A DNA stretch of 11,734 nucleotides from Actinomycetes bacterium (GTDB taxonomy: Bacteria; Actinomycetota; Actinomycetes; Actinomycetales; Actinomycetaceae), in assembly GCA_023426345.1 (NCBI GenBank), contig JAFAAX010000065.1:1-11734 (forward strand), read 5' to 3'. The notes below the pieces were generated by a model. It saw nothing but the letters and a program-made list of their open reading frames with translations. It did no database searches and was not told where the DNA came from. The position numbers and the translations under genes are program-made. The stretch's first letter is position 1; every line of letters begins with the position of its first letter. Positions 6,935-11,734 of the stretch are shown one piece after another.

Positions 6935-8287
6935 CTACAGCGCCAGACGGGTCTGGACGGCGTCGGCCAGCCGGGCCGCCACCGCGTCCGCCTGATCCTG
7001 GGTCGCCGCCTCCACCATGACGCGCACCAGCGGCTCCGTGCCCGAGGACCGCAGCACCACGCGCCCCGTCTCGCCGAGCTCGCGCTCCGCCTGCGCGACG
7101 GCCTCCCCCACCGCCGGGTCGGAGGACACGCGCGCCTTGTCCACGCCGCGCACGTTGACGAGGGTCTGGGGCAGCCGCTGGACGAAGCCCGTGAGATCGG
7201 CCAGGTCCCGTCCCGTCTGCGTCACCATCCGCGCCAGCAGGAGCGACGTGAGGATGCCGTCGCCGGTCGTGGCGTAGCGCCGCGCGATGACGTGTCCGGA
7301 CTGCTCGCCGCCCAGCGCGTAGCCGCCCTCGAGCATCTTCTGAAGCACGTAGCGGTCGCCGACCGCCGTCTGGATCGTCTCGATCCCCTGCTCGCGCATC
7401 GACAGGATGAGGCCCAGATTCGACATGATCGTGACGACCAGCGCGTCGTTGTCCAGCTCCCCGTTGTCGCGCATGAAGACGGCCAGCGCCCCCATGATGC
7501 GGTCGCCGTCGATGAGCGCACCGCTGCGGTCGACGGCCAGGCAGCGGTCCGCGTCTCCGTCGTAGGCGACGCCGAAGTCGGCCTCGGAGGCGACGGTGAC
7601 GGCCTGGAGCTGCTCGGGGTGGGTGGAGCCCGCCTTCGCGTTGATGTTGCGCCCGTCGGGGGAAGCGTTGATGACGACCACGTCCGCGCCGGCCTCGCGC
7701 AGGGCCTGCGGGCCCAGGAACGAGGCGCCGCCGTTCGCGCAGTCGACCGCGATGCGCAGACCCCGCAGCTTCGTCCCCGTGGACTCCACCAGATGGGCGA
7801 TATAGGACTTCTCCGCCCAGTCGTCCTCGTAGTCGACCTCGCCCACGCCGGCGCCGGTCGGGCGGTCCCAGTCGGCGCCGAGCAGCGCCTGGATCTGGTC
7901 CTCGACGGCGTCCTCCAGCTTGTAGCCGCCGCGGCCGAAGAACTTGATGCCGTTGTCGGGCATCGGGTTGTGGGAGGCGGAGATCATCACGCCCAGGTCG
8001 ACGTCGTCCTGCGTGGCCGTGAGGTGGGCGACGGTCGGCGTGGTGACCACCCCGATGCGCACGACGTCCATGCCGGCCGACGCCAGGCCCCCGGCCAACG
8101 CGTGGTCGAGGAACTCCCCTGAGATCCGCGTGTCGCGGCCGATGATGGCGCGGGGCTTCGACCCGTCCGGGCGGGGGCCGCCGCCGATGCGGCGGGCCGC
8201 GGCCTCTCCGAGCTGGAGGGCCAGTCCGGCGGTGAGCTCCTTGTTGGCCAGTCCGCGCACCCCGTCGGTCCCGAACAGTCTGGGCAT
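6935..8287 (-). CDS. glmM: Phosphoglucosamine mutase
   Basis: Converts glucosamine-6-phosphate to glucosamine-1-phosphate, the step after GlmS on the way to UDP-GlcNAc. The protein is 450 residues, the usual family length. It begins RLFGTDGVRG (3-12). The phosphoserine loop is ISASHNPMPDNGIKFF (102-117), with catalytic Ser105. The Mg site is DGDADR (243-248), the sugar-binding loop GGEQSGH (326-332), and the C-terminal phosphate-binding loop RSSGTEPLVR (413-422). The start at 8287 is fixed by the conserved N-terminus and an AGGAGAGG ribosome site about 11 nt upstream. Longer frames reaching into the 22-bp repeat array are spurious. A possible -10, TACTCT (minus, 8348-8343), lies about 55 bp upstream with no clear -35. 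The phosphoserine enzyme needs activation by phosphorylation, a family property. Confidence 0.98.
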   Translation of the reverse strand: MPRLFGTDGVRGLANKELTAGLALQLGEAAARRIGGGPRPDGSKPRAIIGRDTRISGEFLDHALAGGLASAGMDVVRIGVVTTPTVAHLTATQDDVDLGVMISASHNPMPDNGIKFFGRGGYKLEDAVEDQIQALLGADWDRPTGAGVGEVDYEDDWAEKSYIAHLVESTGTKLRGLRIAVDCANGGASFLGPQALREAGADVVVINASPDGRNINAKAGSTHPEQLQAVTVASEADFGVAYDGDADRCLAVDRSGALIDGDRIMGALAVFMRDNGELDNDALVVTIMSNLGLILSMREQGIETIQTAVGDRYVLQKMLEGGYALGGEQSGHVIARRYATTGDGILTSLLLARMVTQTGRDLADLTGFVQRLPQTLVNVRGVDKARVSSDPAVGEAVAQAERELGETGRVVLRSSGTEPLVRVMVEAATQDQADAVAARLADAVQTRLAL

Positions 8288-8437
8288 GGTCGTCCACCTC
8301 TCCTGCGGTCGCCGCGGACCCGGAACGGCCGCGCCGGGCACCAGAGTACCGCGCGGGCCCCGCCGTCCCGGACCGCGCGCCGCCCCGCGACGGTTCCGCG
8401 TGAGCGGGGAATGATGCCGCCGGGCCTGGAGGGATAC

Positions 8438-8568
8438 GGGGGGAGGGAACCGAACTCGCGGAGGATGAGCACCGAAGTCGCGGGGAAACAGCACCGAAGT
8501 CGCCGAGTTCGGTTCCGTTCTCCGCCGAGTTCGGTTCCTTCCTCCACCGAGTTCGGTTCCCCTCATCG
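8438..8568. repeat. Six-unit 22-bp-period palindromic array, three units in each orientation
   Basis: A 10-bp near-palindromic core, CCGANNTCGG or CCGANNTCGC, recurs six times. The cores are CCGAACTCGC (8450-8459), CCGAAGTCGC (8472-8481), CCGAAGTCGC (8494-8503), CCGAGTTCGG (8503-8512), CCGAGTTCGG (8525-8534) and CCGAGTTCGG (8547-8556). Spacing is exactly 22 bp within each triplet and 9 bp at the junction, where units three and four share one base. The 12-nt spacers are purine-rich on the left and pyrimidine-rich on the right. As a result the whole tract is also an imperfect inverted repeat, with perfect 14-bp outer arms (8445-8458 and 8548-8561). Function is unknown. It may be a REP/BIME-like extragenic element or a cluster of protein sites. 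It lies between the rpsI terminator and the glmM promoter region. Confidence 0.9.
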
Positions 8569-8590
8569 ACGAGGGCGACCCCGGCAGCGC

Positions 8591-8626
8591 GAAGGCCCCT
8601 CCCCGCGGACGGCGGGAGGGGCCTTC
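8591..8626 (-). terminator. Strong GC-rich hairpin terminating the rplM-rpsI operon
   Basis: GAAGGCCCCTCCC (8591-8603) and GGGAGGGGCCTTC (8614-8626) form a perfect 13-bp stem with a 10-nt loop, starting 31 nt past the rpsI stop. There is no U-tract, which is usual in high-GC actinobacteria. Stem length, composition and position make it the likely end of the ribosomal-protein transcript. Confidence 0.85.
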
Positions 8627-8657
8627 GATGGGATCCGGCGCGCGGGCGCGCCCGGGA

Positions 8658-9146
8658 TCAGCGCTTCGAGTACTGCGGCGCCTTGCGGGCCTTCTTGAGG
8701 CCGGCCTTCTTGCGCTCGACCGCGCGATCGTCGCGGGTGAGGAAGCCGGCCTTCTTGAGCGCCGGACGGTTCGCGTCGCGGTCGATCTCGTTGAGGGCGC
8801 GGGCGATGCCCAGGCGCAGCGCGCCGGCCTGGCCGGAGATCCCGCCGCCGTTGATGCGGGCGATGACGTCGAAACGCCCCTCCAGGTCGAGCAGGACGAA
8901 GGGGGCCTTCACCAGCTGCTGGTGCAGCTTGTTGGGGAAGTACTCGTCCAGGGCGCGGCCGTTGATCGTCCATTCGCCGGTTCCGGGGACCAGGCGCACG
9001 CGCGCGATGGCCTCCTTGCGGCGGCCCAGGCCGGCGCCCGGAGCGGTGAGCGACTGCCCGGCGCCGACGGGCGCGGACTCGGTCTCAGTGGTGTACGAGC
9101 TGGGGGCGGTGTCCTCGTCCAGCTCCGCGATAGTGGTCTCAGCCAC
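8658..9146 (-). CDS. rpsI: 30S ribosomal protein S9
   Basis: A small-subunit protein (uS9) whose C-terminal tail reaches the P-site tRNA. The protein is 162 residues. The conserved domain starts near residue 40 with GLGRRKEAIARVRLVPG, then INGRALDEYF, a Gly-rich stretch GGGISGQAGALRLGIARAL, and the hallmark basic end KKARKAPQYSKR. The first 37 or so residues are an acidic, low-complexity extension, as found in other actinobacterial S9 proteins. The start is GTG at 9146 with GAGGAG four bases upstream. It lies 38 bp after rplM on the same strand, forming the conserved rplM-rpsI pair. Confidence 0.98.
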   Translation of the reverse strand: MAETTIAELDEDTAPSSYTTETESAPVGAGQSLTAPGAGLGRRKEAIARVRLVPGTGEWTINGRALDEYFPNKLHQQLVKAPFVLLDLEGRFDVIARINGGGISGQAGALRLGIARALNEIDRDANRPALKKAGFLTRDDRAVERKKAGLKKARKAPQYSKR

Positions 9147-9184
9147 GGTTCTCCTCGGGAAGTCTCTTACTCAGGAGCGCGAGC

Positions 9185-9628
9185 TCACTGGGCGATCTGG
9201 GTCAGTTCGAACGGGATGGGCGCCTGGCCGGCGTGCGGGTGCTCGGGGCCGGCGTAGACATGCAGCTTCTTGAGCTGCTCGCGTCCGATGGAGTTGTGCG
9301 GAAGCATGCCGCGCACGGCCTTCTCGACCGCGCGCTCGGGCCGGGTGGCCATGAGCTCGCGGTAGCCCACGGCCCGCAGGCCGCCGGGGCGTCCGGAGTG
9401 GCGGTAGGCGATCTTCTGATCGAGCTTCTTGCCGGTCAGGACGATCTTGTCGGCATTGATCACGATGACGTAATCGCCCTGATCCATGTGCGGGGCGAAC
9501 GTCGGCTTGTGCTTCCCACGGAGGAGGGTGGCAACCTGGGTTGCCAGACGGCCGAGGACGACGTCGGTGGCGTCGATGACATACCACTTCTTGTCGGCGT
9601 CCCCAGGCTTGGGTGAATAGGTGCGCAC
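9185..9628 (-). CDS. rplM: 50S ribosomal protein L13
   Basis: An early-assembling large-subunit protein (uL13). It is 147 residues from GTG 9628, the common actinobacterial length. It shows RTYSPKPGD (2-10), WYVIDATDVVLGRLATQVA (15-33), GDYVIVINADKI, YRHSGRPGGL, MLPHNSIGREQLKKLHVYAG and a short C-terminal tail. An in-frame TTG at 9643 would add five residues. I prefer GTG 9628 because family members begin MRTY and GAAGG lies eight bases upstream. It is the first gene of the rplM-rpsI operon, behind a leader of about 150 nt. Confidence 0.97.
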   Translation of the reverse strand: MRTYSPKPGDADKKWYVIDATDVVLGRLATQVATLLRGKHKPTFAPHMDQGDYVIVINADKIVLTGKKLDQKIAYRHSGRPGGLRAVGYRELMATRPERAVEKAVRGMLPHNSIGREQLKKLHVYAGPEHPHAGQAPIPFELTQIAQ

Positions 9629-9693
9629 GGGCGTAGCCTTCAATTCTTTCGGTCAAGGAGCACACACAACCGGTCACTGCCAGGTGGCGGTCG

Positions 9694-9721
9694 CGCACTC
9701 TCGATGAGATGTGTTCGTGCG
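9694..9721 (-). promoter_or_regulatory. Possible hairpin in the rplM leader
   Basis: CGCAC (9694-9698) pairs with GTGCG (9717-9721). Directly inside, TCTC-GAT-GAGA (9699-9709) forms a second stem, with a 7-nt bulge on one side. It lies in the middle of the long leader predicted from the promoter at 9788-9816. Ribosomal leader control is known in other bacteria, but this structure matches no family I recognise. Confidence 0.25.
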
Positions 9722-9787
9722 AGGCGCCAGTATCAGCGAACGGCGAGTGGGAAGCACCGGTGACGCGGCTGACGCGCAGCGCCGATC

Positions 9788-9816
9788 AGTCTATCCGGGC
9801 GTGTCGGGCGGGTCAA
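9788..9816 (-). promoter_or_regulatory. Promoter of the rplM-rpsI operon
   Basis: On the minus strand, TTGACC (9816-9811, 5/6) is separated by exactly 17 bp from TAGACT (9793-9788, 4/6, with the key TAnnnT). The start point would be near 9781, giving a 5' leader of about 150 nt before rplM. It is the best sigma70-type promoter in the window and lies in the truA-rplM gap. Confidence 0.65.
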
Positions 9817-9890
9817 AGGAGCGCGCGCCGCTTGTGGGCGATCACTCACTGGACGGCGATCGACGAGGGCGCCCCGCACGGGCCCCGGCG

Positions 9891-10835
9891 TCACGAGCAT
9901 CCGCAGTCGCCATCGCGCCGACGCCGCGACTGCGAGGCCCGTGCCGCCCACTGCCCGGGCGGCGGATAGTCGACGCCCTCCAGCGTGAGGCCGTGCGGAG
10001 GCGCCACGGGCGCCGCCGACTCCCTCGACCGGGCGGCCAGCAGCCGGGCGACCCAGGCGGGATCGCGGCGCCCCTCCCCGACCTCCAGCAGCGCCCCCAC
10101 GATCGAGCGGACCATCGAGTGGCAGAAGGCGTCGGCCTCCAGGCGCACGACGAGCGTCCCGACGGCCCCGGGCCCCTCCTCCTCCACGGTCAGCGCGCGC
10201 AGCGTGCGCACGGTCGTCGCGCCCTCGCGGGGACGGCAGAAGGAGAGGAAGTCGTGCTCGCCGAGGAGGGCCGCGCCGGCCTCGCGCATCGCCGCCACGT
10301 CCAGGCCGGCGTCGGGGAGCCACACCACGTCGTGGCGGGTCAGGGGGTCGCGGCCGCCCACGCCGGCGCACAGCCGGTAGGCGTAGCGCCGCCCGGCCGC
10401 CGAGAACCGCGCGTCGAACGATCCGTCCACGGCCGCCGCCCGGTGGACGACGACGTCGCAGCTGCCGCGCGGCGCCCGCATCCCGTCGCCGCGTTGCCCC
10501 ATCCGCTCGGCGTACCGGCGCGCCAGCAGCCCGTTGAGGCGCGCCACCAGCGCCTCCTCCGGGGCCCGGCCCGACCGCTCCCGTGTCAGGCCCGCCCAGA
10601 CCTCGCCCGGCAGATCGACGTGGGCGACCTGATGGCGGGCGTGGACCCCCGCGTCCGTCCGGCCGGCGACCGTCAGAGACGCCGGGGCGCGCGCGATCAG
10701 CGACAGCGCGGCGGCCAACTCGCCCTCGACGGTGCGCAGCCCGGGTTGATCCGCCCACCCGTGGAAGTCCGTCCCGTCGTAGGCGAGGTCGAGGCGCGCG
10801 CGCACGACGCCGGCACCCGCGCCCGCTCCGGTCAC
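9891..10835 (-). CDS. truA: tRNA pseudouridine(38-40) synthase TruA
   Basis: Isomerises U38, U39 and U40 in the tRNA anticodon stem-loop to pseudouridine. The protein is 314 residues from GTG 10835. Features are LDLAYDGTDFHGWADQPGLR (15-34), the catalytic loop VAGRTDAGVHARHQVAHVDL with nucleophile Asp61, DARFSAAGRRYAYR, HDFLSFCRP, VRLEADAFCHSMVRSIVGAL, and the family ending HGLTLEGVDYP. After this comes a tail of about 25 residues that is basic and ends DGDCGCS, which is not part of the core fold. The start is chosen from the GTGA overlap with the ROK kinase stop. An internal GTG at 10805 (VRARLDLAYDG) would match shorter homologues. It lies upstream of rplM on the same strand. Confidence 0.95.
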   Translation of the reverse strand: MTGAGAGAGVVRARLDLAYDGTDFHGWADQPGLRTVEGELAAALSLIARAPASLTVAGRTDAGVHARHQVAHVDLPGEVWAGLTRERSGRAPEEALVARLNGLLARRYAERMGQRGDGMRAPRGSCDVVVHRAAAVDGSFDARFSAAGRRYAYRLCAGVGGRDPLTRHDVVWLPDAGLDVAAMREAGAALLGEHDFLSFCRPREGATTVRTLRALTVEEEGPGAVGTLVVRLEADAFCHSMVRSIVGALLEVGEGRRDPAWVARLLAARSRESAAPVAPPHGLTLEGVDYPPPGQWAARASQSRRRRDGDCGCS

Positions 10836-11581
10836 ATCTCCCACGAGCGGACCCCGCCGACCAGTCCGGCGTCGTTGGGGACGACGACGATGTCCTCCCC
10901 CATCCGCTGCAGGTTGAGCGCCGTGATCCGCTTCGAATTGCCGCCGCCGAGGTAGAGCCGGTCCCACATGTACATCGGCCGCAGCCCGTCCACGACGCGG
11001 CGGACGCGGCGCGACCAGTGGCCGTCCCCCAGGCGCAGCCGCTCGTGCTCCCCCAGGTAGTCGTCGTAGGTGAGCCCCCAGCGGACGAACCCCTGGGAGA
11101 CCTCGACGTGGGGGGCCAGGCGCCCGCCGTCGAACACGGCGTTGCCCAGGCCCGTGCCCAGCGTGATGATCATCTCCAGCCCGGTCCCGGTGATGACGCC
11201 CGCCCCCGCCACCTCCGCGTCGTTGCGGACGAGGGCCGGCAGGCCCAGAGCCGTGTGGATGGCTCGCCCCATGTCGAAGTGCGCCCACTGGTCGACGAGC
11301 TCGGGGAGGACGCGCGAGCGGGGGCCGTCCTTGGTGATGTAGTGCGGCGTCGCCACGACGATCCCGTGGCGGATCATGCCGGGCATCCCCATCGTCACGC
11401 GGGTGGCCTGGGGCAGCGACGACGCCAGGTCGACGACCGTGCGGACGAGCAGCTCAGGGGGCAGCGGATAGGGCGTCGGCGTCCGGCGCGGCGGGGCGAT
11501 GAGCGTCCCGCGGCCGTCGACCACGGATGCCTTGATGCCGCCCCCGCCGCAGTCGATCGCCAGGGTCATCTCCTCAATCAT
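10832..11581 (-). CDS. ROK-family sugar kinase, possibly polyphosphate glucokinase-like
   Basis: Probably phosphorylates glucose or a related hexose in the cytoplasm. The protein is 249 residues and short for ROK. It shows the N-terminal phosphate loop AIDCGGGGIKASVVD (8-22), MGMPGMIRHG (64-73), the catalytic-base region VRNDAEVAGAG (118-128, Asp121), the ATP-binding TLGTGLGNAVFDGG (140-153), and a C-terminal YLGGGNSKRI (210-219). The CxCGxxGCxE zinc motif of typical ROK glucokinases and repressors is absent, as in actinobacterial polyphosphate glucokinases, and there is no DNA-binding domain. So a PPGK-like kinase is a fair guess, but phosphate donor and sugar are unproven. The start may be ATG 11581 or ATG 11569 (MTLAID). 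TACGCT (minus, 11594-11589) lies 7 nt before the first, which could give a leaderless mRNA. Its stop overlaps the truA start (GTGA), implying one operon. Confidence 0.85.
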   Translation of the reverse strand: MIEEMTLAIDCGGGGIKASVVDGRGTLIAPPRRTPTPYPLPPELLVRTVVDLASSLPQATRVTMGMPGMIRHGIVVATPHYITKDGPRSRVLPELVDQWAHFDMGRAIHTALGLPALVRNDAEVAGAGVITGTGLEMIITLGTGLGNAVFDGGRLAPHVEVSQGFVRWGLTYDDYLGEHERLRLGDGHWSRRVRRVVDGLRPMYMWDRLYLGGGNSKRITALNLQRMGEDIVVVPNDAGLVGGVRSWEM

Positions 11582-11734
11582 GTCCCTCAGCGTAGCCGGG
11601 TCCCCGAGGCCGGCCGGGCCCGCCGCGGGGACTACGCACGCCTGACGAGGGCGCCCGCGTGGCACGTTCGCGGCGCAGATGCGCGGGAGGGCCCGGCGCG
11701 CAAGCGACCCGCCCACCCCCCCCGCCCGGGCGGC
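11582..11734. other. GC-rich upstream region of the ROK kinase gene, no gene seen
   Basis: It contains the possible -10 TACGCT (minus, 11594-11589), an 8-C run (11716-11723) and a perfect 12-bp palindrome CCGCCCGGGCGG (11722-11733) at the window edge. The palindrome may be part of a terminator or promoter lying outside. No coding frame here has recognisable features. Confidence 0.5.

Larger units (their letters stand above)
8288..8657. other. 370-bp gene-free interval between rpsI and glmM
   Basis: Reading away from rpsI, this interval holds the ribosomal-operon terminator (8591-8626), the six-unit palindromic repeat array (about 8438-8568), about 90 bp of GC-rich sequence without clear structure, the possible glmM -10 (8348-8343) and the glmM ribosome site. 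Open frames across it have no family features. The 22-bp repeat period is not a multiple of three, which argues against coding. Confidence 0.7.

Noticed and set aside
8288..8566. In-frame extension of GlmM to 8566 through the repeat array
   Set aside because: The conserved N-terminus RLFGTDGVRG and the AGGAGAGG ribosome site fix the start at 8287. The added region is Arg/Pro-rich and its 22-bp repeat period breaks any coding period.
8438..8568. CRISPR array
   Set aside because: Units are only 22 bp including a 12-nt spacer, half are inverted, spacers are low-complexity, and no cas genes are nearby.
8411..8698. Plus-strand 95-residue frame across the repeat array
   Set aside because: No ribosome site, no family features, repeats shift frame, and it runs antisense into rpsI.
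10836..11288. Long minus frame joining an upstream segment to TruA
   Set aside because: Residues before the GTG at 10835 are the ROK kinase gene read in another frame, rich in Arg/Gly/Pro. TruA homology starts only after 10835.
11716..11733. C-run and 12-bp palindrome as a terminator of an upstream gene
   Set aside because: At the window edge with no neighbouring gene visible. CCGCCCGGGCGG has no loop of its own and could be simple GC-rich sequence.

Overview
The window is high-GC chromosomal DNA from an actinomycete, most likely an Actinomyces/Schaalia-type member of the Actinomycetales. This is inferred from the strong G/C bias at third codon positions, GTG starts, possible leaderless starts, and a gene order (truA, rplM-rpsI, glmM, coaA, glmS, nnr) that is familiar from Actinobacteria. 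The species cannot be fixed from the sequence alone. It looks like a conserved housekeeping neighbourhood rather than a mobile island: I see no transposase, integrase, tRNA, rRNA or CRISPR array.

Layout, left to right. Positions 1-1388 (minus) hold most of nnr, a fused NAD(P)HX epimerase/dehydratase whose 3' end lies outside the window. Positions 1520-3846 hold a divergent drug-efflux module: a 14-TM DHA2-type MFS transporter (minus) and a TetR-family regulator (plus). Between them is a sigma70-like promoter whose -10 box is overlapped by an inverted repeat. Positions 3886-5841 (minus) are glmS, 5956-6927 (plus) coaA, and 6935-8287 (minus) glmM. Positions 8288-8657 are the largest gene-free stretch. 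It holds a six-unit, 22-bp-period palindromic array and the strong terminator hairpin of the ribosomal operon. Positions 8658-9628 (minus) are the rplM-rpsI operon, with a convincing promoter at 9788-9816. Positions 9891-10835 (minus) are truA, translationally coupled (GTGA overlap) to an upstream ROK-family sugar kinase at 10832-11581. The last 150 bp hold no gene I can support.

Functional theme. GlmS and GlmM are consecutive steps towards UDP-GlcNAc: fructose-6-P to GlcN-6-P, then GlcN-1-P. CoaA commits pantothenate to CoA. The ROK kinase probably feeds hexose phosphate. RplM, RpsI and TruA serve translation, and Nnr repairs damaged NAD(P)H. The TetR/MFS pair is the odd one out. It sits between glmS and nnr, where many actinobacteria carry acpS, and looks like an accessory insertion.

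The observation most worth a second look is the repeat array at about 8438-8568. It has three copies of a CCGANNTCGG-type palindrome at exact 22-bp spacing, followed by three more 22-bp-spaced copies in inverted orientation. The left-half spacers are purine-rich and the right-half spacers pyrimidine-rich, so the whole element is also one imperfect 117-bp inverted repeat.
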